DNA of 64,000 bases from CBDBJK01 sp965206395 (GTDB lineage: Bacteria > Chloroflexota > Dehalococcoidia > Lucifugimonadales > CATOSD01). Location of the stretch: contig CBDBJK010000034.1 in assembly GCA_965206395.1 (NCBI GenBank), positions 1 to 64,000 of the forward strand, in the 5' to 3' direction. The notes beneath the pieces were generated by a model. The model had not been told where the DNA came from. It saw only the letters and a list, made by a program, of their open reading frames with translations, and did not search any database. This document shows, piece by piece, positions 1-9,605 of this stretch. The position numbers and the translations under genes were made by a program. The first letter of the stretch is position 1, and each line of letters starts with the position of its first letter.

Positions 1-713
1 GACCTCGTTGCCCTTCAACAACAGGGGATAAATGCGATTGTCGTGCATGGCGGGGGCAAGGTCATCACCGAGTGGATGGAAAAGCAAGGTGTCAGACCCA
101 GGTTCGTGCGAGGTCTTCGTGTCACTGACGCGCCAAGCCTGGATATCGCCGTTGCCGTGCTCACGGGCTTATCAACAAAACCCTGGTTGCCTCATTGCTG
201 ACCATTGGTGGAAAAGCGATGGGAATAAGCGGCGCAGACGGCGGGATGCTCATAGGCAGCATCAAGGCCCCTGAGTTGGGACTCGTTGGCAAGGTTGACG
301 AAGTTAACACTGAACCGATAAAAGCAGTGCTGGATGCAGGCTGCATCCCGGTCATAGCGCCGGTCGCCGTACATCGCGCGGACGGGTCCGAACACGAAGG
401 TTCGCTGCTAAACATCAACGCCGACACAGCCGCAGGCGAGATAGCGGCGGCGCTTGGCGCGGAACGACTGGTGTTTCTCACCGACGTCGAGGGCGTATTC
501 GACTCCTCCCGCAGGCTGATTTCCAGGCTGACTGAGCGTCAGGCCAGAGGGCTGGTGCAATCCAACGTTGCAGCCGGGGGCATGGTTCCGAAGCTGGAGG
601 CATGCGTTACTGCATTGAAGGAAGGCGGCATGGCCCAGATCGTAGACGGGCGCAGCCCCGGAGCATTACGCGATGTCCTCGCGGGCAAGTCGCTTGGCAC
701 CCGGATCGGGTAG
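1..713 (+). pseudogene. argB: acetylglutamate kinase, 5'-truncated by the window and frameshifted
   Basis: N-acetylglutamate kinase carries out the second step of arginine synthesis, phosphorylating N-acetylglutamate. Reading from base 1 in frame 1 gives a VVHGGGK nucleotide-binding motif and the RVTD segment typical of ArgB. Near bases 163-168 the frame must change: the expected LINKTLVASLLTIGGKAMGISGADGG stretch continues in frame 3 and runs to the TAG at 711-713. One G appears to be missing from a G-run (acgggctt where acggggctt would restore the frame). The N-terminal residues lie outside the window. It heads a string of arginine genes (argD, argG, argH). It may be a real lesion or a sequencing error; the latter seems likelier because arginine synthesis is otherwise complete nearby. 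Confidence 0.85.
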
Positions 714-722
714 GGGTGCGAA

Positions 723-3521
723 ATGGCCAGCGACTTTGAACGGGGAAATGGCTCTCCTCTGGACTTTGGAGGGCAGCAGCAAATCCCAGAGCAGGTAGGA
801 ACCATAATTAAATGGGGCGCTATCGTCGTAGCCCTCATCCTCCTGTTCGCCCTCTTGACCTTCGTGCGCGCTGTTTATACCGACTGGCTATGGCACGACG
901 CCCTTGGATTCAAGAACGTCTTCATCAGGATTCTGCTCACCCGTATTGTGTTGTTCATCATTGGTGGAGCGGTCTTCGGGACGTTTCTAGGCGTTAGCCT
1001 TTACTTCGCCAATCGCATGTCCAGCGGCCCCGTGACGCTTCCACTGCCACCCGATCTGATGGAATATCTCAAACGGTTCGTCTTCTGGAGTAGTGCGGCT
1101 ACCGTGGTTGCGATTAGCCTGATATTCGGGGCTATCCTGGCGTCGCGGTGGGAATTCTTTTTGAAGTTCGCAAACGCCGTTCCCTTTGAAGAGATAGACC
1201 CTGTATTTGGCAAAGACCTCTCCTTTTACGTCTTCACTTTGCCTGTCTACAGCTTCTTGGAAGGATGGATTCTGGGCGCGGCCATCATGATCTTGCTCAC
1301 CACCATCGCCCTTTACCTCGTTAACTTCAACCTGCGAGGTATGGGATTCACAGTGACGACTGAACTCAAGATTCACGTGTCCATTATCGCCGCCATAATC
1401 ATGTTCATAATCGCCGGAGGCCACTGGTTGGATAGATGGGAGTTGCTTCTGTCAGACCAGGGGGCCGTATTTGGGGCCGCATATACAGACATCAACGCCA
1501 GGAAACCTGCTCTCCTGATTCTCAGCATCATAGCAGTCGCAAGCGGCGTACTAATGTTGGTCAACGCCTATATGTCGGGAGTGCGCCTGCTTGTGGGTGC
1601 CGTCGTGTTGTGGGTCGTGATGGCGATAGCCCTGGGGGTCGCCTGGCCCGCCCTGATGCAGCAATTCACCGTGAACCCGAACGAATTCGTCAGGGAGTCG
1701 CAATACATCACCCGTAACATAGATTTCACACGTCGAGGGTTTGCCCTCAACCGAATCGAAGAGCAGTTTTACCAGGCAGAGAGCGAAATAACCGCCGAAC
1801 TGGTCCGCGATAACCCGCAGACGATTAACAACATACGTCTATGGGACTATCGCCCTTTGACGGACGTTTACAGGCAGATTCAGCTTATACGGCCGTACTA
1901 TGATTTCATTGGACGTGTTGACGTGGATCGCTACACCATGGGCGGCGAGTACCGACAGGTATTGCTGGCGGCGCGCGAGGTAGCTCCGGAAAAGCTGGAG
2001 TTGGAGTCTCAGACATGGCTTAATAAAAAGCTGGTCTACACTCACGGCATCGGCCTAGCCATGAGTCCCGTAACCGAGTTTACGCCAGAGGGCAGGCCTA
2101 TATTTTTCGCAAAGGATATTCCTACGGATGGAGTCATACCTATCGGCGCAAATCTTTCCCAAGATGGGCCTGAAATTACTGTTGACAACCCTCGAATCTA
2201 CTACGGTGAGAATACCACCAGCTATGTTATCGTCAAGACCAAAACCGGCGAGTTGGATTTCCAGACCGAAGAAGGCGAATTGATACGCACCCAATATACC
2301 GGCGAAGGAGGCGTCCGCCTGAGTTCTTTCTTCAGGCGTCTGGCTTACGCCTGGCAGTTCGCAGACATTAACATCTTGATTAGCGGACAAATTACCGGTG
2401 ATAGCCTCATACAGTACCGCAGGCAGATACAGGAGCGCATCTCGACTGTTGCGCCCTTTCTGGTGCTAGATGCTGACCCTTATATTGTGGCAGGCGAGGG
2501 ACGGCTATTCTGGATGCAAGACGCATACACCGTTTCAGACCAGTTCCCGTACTCTAATCCTACTAACACAGCCGTCGGCGAGAGAATCAACTACATGCGC
2601 AACAGCGTGAAGATAACTGTTGACGCGTTCGACGGAACCACGCGCTTCTATATCTGGGATACCTCCGACCCTGTAATCGGCAGCTACGCCAAAATTTTCC
2701 CAGACCTTTTCCTACCACAGGATCAAATGCCCACCTCTCTTGCAGAGCATGTGCGATACCCGATAGACTTCTTTAACTTCCAGGCCCAGAAGTACATCAA
2801 GTATCACATGCAAAACCCGGAGAACTTCTACAACAACGAAGACTTATGGGCTGTGCCTAACGAGAAGCTGGGTCAGAGTGACAATTTGCAACCTGTGGAG
2901 CCTTATTACGTTATCATGAAGCTGCCGGACGAGGAGCGTGAGGAGTTCGTGCTGCTGTTTCCGTATACACCAAACCAGCGACAGAATCTTATAGGCTGGT
3001 TGGCGGCTAGAAGCGACGGCGGGAACTATGGCAAGCTGGTAGCCTTCAATTTTCCTAAAGACCGGCAGATAGACGGCCCAGAGCAGGTGGAGGCCAGGAT
3101 AGACAGCGATCAGGACATCTCCGCGTGGTTTACCCTTCGCTGCTCGGAAGGCTCCCTTTGCATCAGGGGCAACCTGCTCGTAATTCCGGTGGGAGACAGC
3201 CTGCTGTACGCCGAACCAGTGTACATACGAGCGGAAGGCGTAATTCTTCCTGAACTCAAGCGAGTGATACTGGCTACAACGGCCAAGGTCGTAATGGAGG
3301 ACTCCCTTTCGGAGGCGCTGGCGTCGCTAACCGGCTTCACTCAGGAGTCAGAAGCGGTTGTGAGGCCCTCAAATGGGCAGGAACCCTCTCTTGTTCCAGG
3401 CTCCGAGGAGGCGCAGAGGGAAATTGAAAACCTGACCAATGTCATAGACGACTTGAAGGAAAACCTTTCTCAACTTGAGGACGCTTTGGAAAGATTGAAA
3501 GATTTAGCAGGAGGTGAATAG
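723..3521 (+). CDS. UPF0182 family large membrane protein
   Basis: A 932-residue protein of the UPF0182 (COG1615) family, whose function is unknown. The first ~315 residues contain about seven hydrophobic segments. The first is at roughly residues 26-48. The rest (about 320-860) is a large, probably extracytoplasmic domain rich in aromatic residues and starting with the NPNEFVRESQYITRNIDFTR block typical of the family. The last ~40 residues form a charged heptad-like coiled coil. The length matches the family norm of 900-1000. It begins 9 bp after argB and its end overlaps the region of the argD ribosome-binding site, so it is probably in the arginine transcription unit, although no link to arginine is known. 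Confidence 0.9.
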   Translation: MASDFERGNGSPLDFGGQQQIPEQVGTIIKWGAIVVALILLFALLTFVRAVYTDWLWHDALGFKNVFIRILLTRIVLFIIGGAVFGTFLGVSLYFANRMSSGPVTLPLPPDLMEYLKRFVFWSSAATVVAISLIFGAILASRWEFFLKFANAVPFEEIDPVFGKDLSFYVFTLPVYSFLEGWILGAAIMILLTTIALYLVNFNLRGMGFTVTTELKIHVSIIAAIIMFIIAGGHWLDRWELLLSDQGAVFGAAYTDINARKPALLILSIIAVASGVLMLVNAYMSGVRLLVGAVVLWVVMAIALGVAWPALMQQFTVNPNEFVRESQYITRNIDFTRRGFALNRIEEQFYQAESEITAELVRDNPQTINNIRLWDYRPLTDVYRQIQLIRPYYDFIGRVDVDRYTMGGEYRQVLLAAREVAPEKLELESQTWLNKKLVYTHGIGLAMSPVTEFTPEGRPIFFAKDIPTDGVIPIGANLSQDGPEITVDNPRIYYGENTTSYVIVKTKTGELDFQTEEGELIRTQYTGEGGVRLSSFFRRLAYAWQFADINILISGQITGDSLIQYRRQIQERISTVAPFLVLDADPYIVAGEGRLFWMQDAYTVSDQFPYSNPTNTAVGERINYMRNSVKITVDAFDGTTRFYIWDTSDPVIGSYAKIFPDLFLPQDQMPTSLAEHVRYPIDFFNFQAQKYIKYHMQNPENFYNNEDLWAVPNEKLGQSDNLQPVEPYYVIMKLPDEEREEFVLLFPYTPNQRQNLIGWLAARSDGGNYGKLVAFNFPKDRQIDGPEQVEARIDSDQDISAWFTLRCSEGSLCIRGNLLVIPVGDSLLYAEPVYIRAEGVILPELKRVILATTAKVVMEDSLSEALASLTGFTQESEAVVRPSNGQEPSLVPGSEEAQREIENLTNVIDDLKENLSQLEDALERLKDLAGGE

Positions 3522-3522
3522 C

Positions 3523-4719
3523 ATGACCACCGATTGGAAAGCATTGGAGAGCCAATACTATATGTTCCTGGTACGGCGACAGCCGGTCGTCATCGTCCGA
3601 GGCGAAGGAACCAGAGTCTGGGACGACAACGACAAAGAGTATCTGGATTTCACGTCCGGATGGGCGGTTAACAACATCGGGCACGCCAACCCGGTAATCG
3701 CGGACGCCATCGCAGAGCAGGCGCGAACGCTGCTACAGACATCGAACCAGTTCTACAGCATACCGCAGATACAACTTGCGCAGATACTGGTGGAAAATAG
3801 CTGCCTGGACAAGATATTCATTTGCAACAGCGGGGCGGAGGCGAACGAGGGCGCGATCAAGTTGGCGCGGAAGTACGGCAAAGTGCATCGCAACGGCGCA
3901 TTCGAGATCATCACGGCCTTTAACTCGTTCCACGGCAGGACGATGATGAACGTCGCCGCGACGGGCCAGCCTCAATATCAGGAGATATTCCAACCCATAC
4001 CGGTGGGGTTCACTCATGTGAATTTCGACGACGTTGAGGCTCTCAAGGCGGCCACGACGGACAGGACAGTGGCGGTAATGCTGGAGCCGGTGCAGGGAGA
4101 GGGCGGGGTCAACATACCCTCGGCTGACTACCTGCGGCAGGTGAGGGAGTGGTGCGACGAGAAGGGCCTGCTTCTCATATTCGACGAGGTGCAGACTGGT
4201 CTCGGACGCCTTGGCACGCTGTTTGGCTACCAGTCGTTCGGTGTGGAGCCAGACATTATGACGCTCGCAAAAGGACTGGGCGGCGGCGTGCCAATCGGGG
4301 CCTTCCTCGCTAAAAACGACGCGATGGCGTTCGTTCCCGGTGATCACGGCTCCACATTCGGCGGCAACGTCCTGACTTGCGCGGCGGCCTACGCATCGAC
4401 CAAGTACATCATCGACAACGATATTCCGGCTCACACGATAGAGATGGGCAAGTACCTCGAAAGCGCGCTCAACACCCTGATGAACAACCATGAATTCATC
4501 ACAGAAATCAGGGGCATGGGCCTACTCTGGGCCATCGAGTTCAACTCGGAGATGTCGCCCGCAGTTGTCGCGGCCTGCAACGAAGCCGGAATTCTGCTCA
4601 ATCCGATGCGTCCCACCGCCGTGCGCCTCATGCCTCCTCTGACCGTAACGAAGGAGGAGATAGACGAGGCCATCGCACGACTCGAAGCCGGGCTAATGGA
4701 GGCGACGAAGCAGGGGTAG
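3523..4719 (+). CDS. argD: acetylornithine aminotransferase (class III PLP aminotransferase)
   Basis: A class III aminotransferase of 398 residues, most like acetylornithine/succinyldiaminopimelate aminotransferases, which make N-acetylornithine from the semialdehyde and glutamate. Visible hallmarks are CNSGAEANEGAIKLARK, FHGRTM, the EPVQGEGG segment, the FDEVQTGLGR motif and the PLP lysine K250 in TLAKGLGGG. I prefer ATG at 3523, preceded by AGGAGGTG, over the in-frame GTG at 3514, which lies inside that Shine-Dalgarno. Its position between argB and argG supports the ArgD role; 4-aminobutyrate or other omega-amino substrates cannot be excluded from sequence alone. Confidence 0.85.
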   Translation: MTTDWKALESQYYMFLVRRQPVVIVRGEGTRVWDDNDKEYLDFTSGWAVNNIGHANPVIADAIAEQARTLLQTSNQFYSIPQIQLAQILVENSCLDKIFICNSGAEANEGAIKLARKYGKVHRNGAFEIITAFNSFHGRTMMNVAATGQPQYQEIFQPIPVGFTHVNFDDVEALKAATTDRTVAVMLEPVQGEGGVNIPSADYLRQVREWCDEKGLLLIFDEVQTGLGRLGTLFGYQSFGVEPDIMTLAKGLGGGVPIGAFLAKNDAMAFVPGDHGSTFGGNVLTCAAAYASTKYIIDNDIPAHTIEMGKYLESALNTLMNNHEFITEIRGMGLLWAIEFNSEMSPAVVAACNEAGILLNPMRPTAVRLMPPLTVTKEEIDEAIARLEAGLMEATKQG

Positions 4720-4730
4720 GGGAAAGCTAG

Positions 4731-5483
4731 ATGGTCGAATTAACTCAGCGTCTGCAAGGAAAAGTCGCCATAGTCACTGGCGCGAGCAGGGGCATTGGCA
4801 AGGCCATTGCCCTTGCGTACGCCAGGGAGGGCGCTGCGGTCTGCTGTGCCGCACGCACGTTGCCCGACATCGAGCAGACCGTCAGAGAGATAGAATCGTC
4901 GGGCGGGCGTGGCCTCGCGGTACAGACGGACGTTACTGATTTTGAAGCTGTTCGGCGTATGTGCGAGGCTACTGTTGAAGCATTTGGTGGCCTCGACATC
5001 CTGGTCATCAACGCTGGCGGAAACTTCGACCATAGTATGGTTGAAGAGAGCGATGTGGGCGATTGGCTGACCACATTGAACGTAGACCTGTTTGGTGCGT
5101 ACTACTGCGCCAAGGTCGCCATACCGCATCTGAAGCGACGCGGGGTGGGTAAGATAATCACCATCGGATCAGGCATCGGCCAAAGAGGGACTCCAGGAAG
5201 TTCAGCTTACGCCTGCGCAAAGGCGGGGCTTTCGATGCTGACACGGGTGCTCGCCCAGGAGCTTTGGCAATACAACATCAGCGTCAACGAGCTTATACCG
5301 GGACCGGTGCTGACCGAAGCGACAAGAGAAACCAACGCCCAAAGGGAAAATTCGGTCCTCACCATCGAAAGCGAATGGGTCAAGAATCCTGAGGACGTCA
5401 TACCTCTGGCGCTGTTCCTGGCTACGCAGCCGGACGTTGGCCCCACCGCGCAGAGTTTCAGCCTGATGCGAAGAGACCTGTAG
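4731..5483 (+). CDS. SDR family oxidoreductase
   Basis: A short-chain dehydrogenase/reductase of 250 residues. The N-terminal NAD(P)-binding glycine motif is TGASRGIGKA (near residues 15-25), followed by NAGG and the catalytic YxxxK in SAYACAKAG. The C-terminus ends PTAQSFSLMRRDL rather than the usual SG-x3-VDGG ending, so the tail is atypical. It sits 11 bp after argD and 30 bp before argG, within the same directional run. Substrate unknown; probably an alcohol or 3-oxoacyl substrate, by analogy only. Confidence 0.88.
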   Translation: MVELTQRLQGKVAIVTGASRGIGKAIALAYAREGAAVCCAARTLPDIEQTVREIESSGGRGLAVQTDVTDFEAVRRMCEATVEAFGGLDILVINAGGNFDHSMVEESDVGDWLTTLNVDLFGAYYCAKVAIPHLKRRGVGKIITIGSGIGQRGTPGSSAYACAKAGLSMLTRVLAQELWQYNISVNELIPGPVLTEATRETNAQRENSVLTIESEWVKNPEDVIPLALFLATQPDVGPTAQSFSLMRRDL

Positions 5484-5513
5484 CCGTAAAGGGGGCATTG
5501 TTGGGAGACAATC

Positions 5514-6776
5514 ATGAACTGGCGTGAGCTAAAGAACAAGAATATCGAAATCGTCGCGGGCGCTGTGTCCGGCGGCCTTGACAGCTGTACCGTGACGCAT
5601 TGGCTGAGCAGCAAAGGCTTCACAATACATTGCTTCACCGTAGACCTGGGTCAGCCCGACGAGGAGAGCCTGGACGCCGTCAAAGACCGGATGATCGGCT
5701 GTGGAGCTAAAGAGGCGTCAACTGTTCCCGGCCAGGAAGCGCTGGCTCAAGCCGGCCTCAAGGTGATTCAGGCGCAGGCCCGCTACGAAGGCGGATACTG
5801 GAACACGACGGGCATAGCGCGGCCCATCACGGTTGAGGCAATGCTTCCTGAGCTTCAGAAGCGAAGCATTGGCGTTCTGTTTCACGGAGCTACAGGCCGG
5901 GGCAACGACCAGGTAAGATTTCATCTGGCGTCCAATGTGCTCGACCCATCCATAGAGGTCTACGCGCCCTGGCGAGACCCGGAGTTCGTCAGCCAGTTTC
6001 CGGGCCGCATAGAGATGATAGACTACTGCGAGGCGAATCAGTTACCCATCAAGCCGTCGAAGGAGTCGCGCTACTCCACAGACGCCAACTTCCTGGGTCT
6101 GACTCACGAGGCAGGCGACCTGGAAGATGTGAACATCGCTCCCGGATTCGTCGAGCCTGGCATGGGCGTGTGGCCCTGGGATGCCCCTGACCAGCAAGAA
6201 GTGGTGAGCGTGCGCTGGGAGGAAGGCGTGCCCGTCGCGCTTAACGGTCAGAAGCTCGGCCTGGTGTCCATGTTCCAACAGGCTAACAAGACGGCTGGAA
6301 AGCACGGCGTTGGTATTGGCGTTCATGTCGTTGAGAACAGGTTTGTGGGCGTAAAGTCCAGAGGTCTGTACGAGGCACCTGCTATGGAGCTTCTGGGACA
6401 GAGCTACGAGTATCTGCTTCAGTTCGTTCTCGACAGGCGTGCCAGGGAGCTTTTCGATCAGCTTTCCAAGACGATCAGCCTTCAGATATACCAGGGATAC
6501 TGGCTAGACCTAGCGACCACGTCGGCGCTGGCCGGCTTGGAGCCGATGCGACGGCTGGCAACCGGTACGATAACGATGCGGCTGTACAAGGGCGGCATCT
6601 TCTTCGAGACTGCCGAGGACACGCCGGAAGCGATGCCTCACTCGCTATATACCGACGACTCCTCGATGGAGGCAGGCGGTTCCTACGACCACGTCGACGC
6701 GGAAGGGTTCTTGAAAGTGCTCGGCGTATCGGCCAAGAACGTGGGCATCAAGCAGTTCCCGAAGTTTGGGCGCTAA
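5514..6776 (+). CDS. argG: argininosuccinate synthase
   Basis: Argininosuccinate synthase joins citrulline and aspartate using ATP. The 420-residue product has the N-type ATP pyrophosphatase P-loop SGGLDS at residues 19-24, a HGATGRGNDQVRF motif corresponding to the family HG-x-TGKGNDQVRFE block, and a RYSTDANFLGLTHEAGDLED segment of the citrulline/aspartate site. Most ArgG proteins read SGGLDTS; here it is SGGLDSC, a noticeable departure. ATG follows an upstream gggagacaatc leader. Companion genes argD and argH support the assignment. Confidence 0.92.
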   Translation: MNWRELKNKNIEIVAGAVSGGLDSCTVTHWLSSKGFTIHCFTVDLGQPDEESLDAVKDRMIGCGAKEASTVPGQEALAQAGLKVIQAQARYEGGYWNTTGIARPITVEAMLPELQKRSIGVLFHGATGRGNDQVRFHLASNVLDPSIEVYAPWRDPEFVSQFPGRIEMIDYCEANQLPIKPSKESRYSTDANFLGLTHEAGDLEDVNIAPGFVEPGMGVWPWDAPDQQEVVSVRWEEGVPVALNGQKLGLVSMFQQANKTAGKHGVGIGVHVVENRFVGVKSRGLYEAPAMELLGQSYEYLLQFVLDRRARELFDQLSKTISLQIYQGYWLDLATTSALAGLEPMRRLATGTITMRLYKGGIFFETAEDTPEAMPHSLYTDDSSMEAGGSYDHVDAEGFLKVLGVSAKNVGIKQFPKFGR

Positions 6777-6794
6777 ACTCGTCGGGAGCGCACG

Positions 6795-7895
6795 ATGGTT
6801 GACATGAACATTCCGAACGGCCTACAGGAAATCACATCCGAATGGCTGACCGAGGCGCTCCGTTCCACACGAACAATCACTAACGCTGCTGTGACATCGT
6901 TCGAGGCTGAGGCTCTAGGAGAAGGGCAGGGATTTGCGGGTGCACTGGCGCGTTTGCATGTCGAATATGATAAGAATGAAGCGGGCGCGCCTAGGTCGCT
7001 CGTCGTCAAGCTGCCGACCGACAATCCCGTGATGCGCAAGGTCGTGAGCAGTCGCGGCCTGTACCAGCGCGAGGTTAGGTTCTACGAGGAGATTGCCGAG
7101 CAGATCGAGCTTCGGACGCCGCACCGGTATTACAGCGCGTTTGATTCGGAGTCCGGCGGATTTGTCTTGCTGATGGAAGACCTTGCCCCGGCCCGCGTAG
7201 GCGACCAGATTGCCGGATGTACAACTGCCGATGCGGAGCTAGCCATCCGCGAGATTGCGAAGTTTCACGCCGCGTGGTGGGAAAGTCCCAGGCTTGGCGA
7301 GATTGACTGGATGACCTCTGCGGCTACTGGTGCGAGAGCGATTCAGCAACTCTACCAGCACTCGTGGAATCCGCTACGAGAAAAGATGGGCGACAGGCTG
7401 CCGGACTCGATATTAGGCATCGGCGAGAGGTTGGGGCTAAACATCGTAAACGTCAGAGAGCGGGCCGCCGAGCCATCACAGACGATAGTCCATGGCGACT
7501 TCCGGCTCGACAACATGTTCTTTGCCTCTCAAGATGGAGGCGCGCCGTTCACGGTCGTGGACTGGCAGCTTATCCACCGCGATCGCGGCGTCTACGACGT
7601 CGCGTGGTTCCTATCGGGATGCCTTGAACCGGAGATGCGAAAATCGGCAGAGATGGGCCTCCTGAAGCTCTACCAATCGACGCTTGAGGAAAACGGAGTC
7701 CAAGGTTACGGCATCGAACAGTGCGTGGAGGACTATCGACTCTCGCTCCTGTCATGCCTCATGGTCGGCGTGATTGCGGGAGCCGCGGCAGACATCAGCG
7801 CAGAACGAGGATTTGTACTCTTCGAGCTTATTATGCAGAGAATGGCATCGGCCATCGTTGACCACGATGCAGCCGAATTATTACCAAAAGGATAA
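6795..7895 (+). CDS. phosphotransferase enzyme family protein (APH/ecdysteroid-kinase-like)
   Basis: A 366-residue protein-kinase-fold small-molecule phosphotransferase. The Brenner motif HGDFRLDN begins at H233, with the putative catalytic base at D235. It is followed by a DFG-equivalent VDWQ segment. An SLVVKLPTDNP lysine region near residue 75 supplies the ATP-binding lysine. Relatives are annotated as aminoglycoside phosphotransferases or as acyl-CoA dehydrogenase-associated kinases. It is coupled to the acyl-CoA dehydrogenase gene, whose ATG lies 3 bp after its stop, which favours a role in acyl-CoA metabolism over antibiotic resistance. Substrate unknown. Confidence 0.85.
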   Translation: MVDMNIPNGLQEITSEWLTEALRSTRTITNAAVTSFEAEALGEGQGFAGALARLHVEYDKNEAGAPRSLVVKLPTDNPVMRKVVSSRGLYQREVRFYEEIAEQIELRTPHRYYSAFDSESGGFVLLMEDLAPARVGDQIAGCTTADAELAIREIAKFHAAWWESPRLGEIDWMTSAATGARAIQQLYQHSWNPLREKMGDRLPDSILGIGERLGLNIVNVRERAAEPSQTIVHGDFRLDNMFFASQDGGAPFTVVDWQLIHRDRGVYDVAWFLSGCLEPEMRKSAEMGLLKLYQSTLEENGVQGYGIEQCVEDYRLSLLSCLMVGVIAGAAADISAERGFVLFELIMQRMASAIVDHDAAELLPKG

Positions 7896-7898
7896 TTG

Positions 7899-9053
7899 AT
7901 GACCACCAGTGAAGCGCGTAATCAGATCGTCAGCCTCGTGAGAGAGTTCGTGCGGCGCGACGTCGAACCCATCGCCAACAGGTACGACAGCGAAGACATC
8001 TATCCTCACGAGCTTATCCCCAAGATGCGGGAGATGGGTCTGTTCGGCATCACGATCCCCGAAGAGTACGGCGGCATGGGCCTGGATTACACCACGTTTG
8101 CCATGATATTCGAGGAGCTTAGCAAGGGCTGGATGAGTGTCAGCGGCATCATCGGCACGCACCACGTCATGTCATACATCGTCGCTAGCTTTGGCACCGA
8201 GGAGCAGAAGCAGAGGTTCCTGCCCAAAATGGCAACCGGCGAGATACGAGGCGGCCTGGGCCTTACCGAGCCGGAGGCGGGAAGCGATGTCCAGAACATC
8301 CAGACCACGGCCAAGAAGGACGGCGAGGAGTACGTACTCAACGGCTCCAAGATGTTCATAACCAACGCCGAGAACGGCAACGCCTTTGCGGTTCTCACCA
8401 AGACAAACAGGGAGGCCGAACCGGCTCATCGAGGCATAAGCTGCTTTATCGTTGAGAAGCCATCGGTCGGATTCACGGTTGGCAAGCATCTGGACAAGCT
8501 GGGCTACCGAGGCATCGAATCCTGCGAGCTTGTGTTCGAGGACTGCCGCATCGACGCCGACAACCTGGTTGGCGGGACGGAGGGTCAGGGGTTTCGCCAC
8601 GTGATGAGTGCGCTGGAAACCGGGCGCATCAACATAGCGGCAAGGGCCGTCGGAGTGGCGACAGCGGCATTTGAGGCCGCCATCGGGTACGCGCAGCAGC
8701 GCAAGACCTTCGGCGTGCCCATCGCCGAGCATCAGGCGATTCAGCTAATGCTAGCGGACATGGCAACCAAGATTCAGGCGGCGCGCCTGCTCACCTACGA
8801 TGCCTCTGCCAGGAAGGACGCCGGGGCCGAGCGCATTGACCTGGAAGCGGGCATGGCGAAGCTGTTCGCAAGCGAGATGTGCGGACAAGTGACGCTCGAC
8901 GCCATGCGCATTCACGGCGGCTACGGGTATGTCAAAGACTATCCCGTCGAACGTTACTATCGGGAAGCGCCCTTGATGATAATCGGCGAGGGCACCAACG
9001 AAATCCAAAAACTCGTCATCGCCCGCCGCTTGCTGCAAAAGTATAAAATATAA
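7899..9053 (+). CDS. acyl-CoA dehydrogenase
   Basis: A 384-residue FAD-dependent acyl-CoA dehydrogenase introducing the alpha,beta double bond into an acyl-CoA. Motifs in order: the GLTEPEAGSD FAD-binding signature, the NGSKMFITNA segment, a QHRKTFG-like GYAQQRKTFGVPIAEHQ segment, a HGGYGYVKDYPVERYYREA block and the C-terminal GEGTNEIQ containing the likely catalytic glutamate. Length is standard. ATG at 7899 is preferred to the TTG at 7896. It is tightly coupled to the upstream kinase-like gene and precedes a MaoC hydratase that could act on its enoyl-CoA product. Confidence 0.92.
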   Translation: MTTSEARNQIVSLVREFVRRDVEPIANRYDSEDIYPHELIPKMREMGLFGITIPEEYGGMGLDYTTFAMIFEELSKGWMSVSGIIGTHHVMSYIVASFGTEEQKQRFLPKMATGEIRGGLGLTEPEAGSDVQNIQTTAKKDGEEYVLNGSKMFITNAENGNAFAVLTKTNREAEPAHRGISCFIVEKPSVGFTVGKHLDKLGYRGIESCELVFEDCRIDADNLVGGTEGQGFRHVMSALETGRINIAARAVGVATAAFEAAIGYAQQRKTFGVPIAEHQAIQLMLADMATKIQAARLLTYDASARKDAGAERIDLEAGMAKLFASEMCGQVTLDAMRIHGGYGYVKDYPVERYYREAPLMIIGEGTNEIQKLVIARRLLQKYKI

Positions 9054-9126
9054 GCTGGCGGCATATCATTGGCCCGTGAGACCTTTCACGAAACAGAAAA
9101 TTCCTAAAAGAGAGAAGAGTACTGAA

Positions 9127-9600
9127 ATGATACACGACGGACGCGAAGCTTATGGCGGGTACCTCGAAGATTTCAATGTTGGGGACGTGTTCCAACACTG
9201 GCCCGGCAAGACTGTTACCGAGATGGATAACCACCTCTTTTCCCTACTGACGATGAATCACAACCCGCTGCACATTGATGAGCATTACATGCAGACGAAT
9301 CATCAGCACGGCAAAATTCTGGTGGATGGACTTTATGTCATAAGCCTCGTCGTTGGCATGAGCGTTAGAGACACATCCGGCAAGGCCATAGCCAACCTGG
9401 AATACGAGCGCATCACGCACGATGGCCCCGTCTTTCACGGCGACACGATTTACAGCGAAAGCGAAGTCCTCGAAATACGCGAGTCAAGGAGCCGCCCAGA
9501 CAGGGGAATCGTCTACATCGAGAGTCGCGGCTTGAATCAGCGCAACGAGCAGATATTGACCCTGCGCCGTCGCTTCCTGGTGCCGAAGCGAGGCGATTAG
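9127..9600 (+). CDS. MaoC family dehydratase
   Basis: A hot-dog-fold (R)-specific enoyl-CoA hydratase/MaoC-like protein of 157 residues. The hydratase motif is visible as the N-H-N-P-L-H-I-D-E segment (catalytic Asp/His region), followed by KILVDGLYVISLVVGMSV and the HGDTIYSESEVLE strand. The ATG at 9127 is preceded by a purine-rich aagagagaagagt stretch. An in-frame GTG at 9076 would add 17 residues with no family similarity. Following an acyl-CoA dehydrogenase, it plausibly hydrates enoyl-CoA in the same route. Confidence 0.87.
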   Translation: MIHDGREAYGGYLEDFNVGDVFQHWPGKTVTEMDNHLFSLLTMNHNPLHIDEHYMQTNHQHGKILVDGLYVISLVVGMSVRDTSGKAIANLEYERITHDGPVFHGDTIYSESEVLEIRESRSRPDRGIVYIESRGLNQRNEQILTLRRRFLVPKRGD

Positions 9601-9605
9601 ATAGC

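Noticed and set aside
3733..4491. 252-codon minus-strand frame opposite argD
   Set aside because: Antisense shadow of a well-supported gene, no start signals or family similarity.
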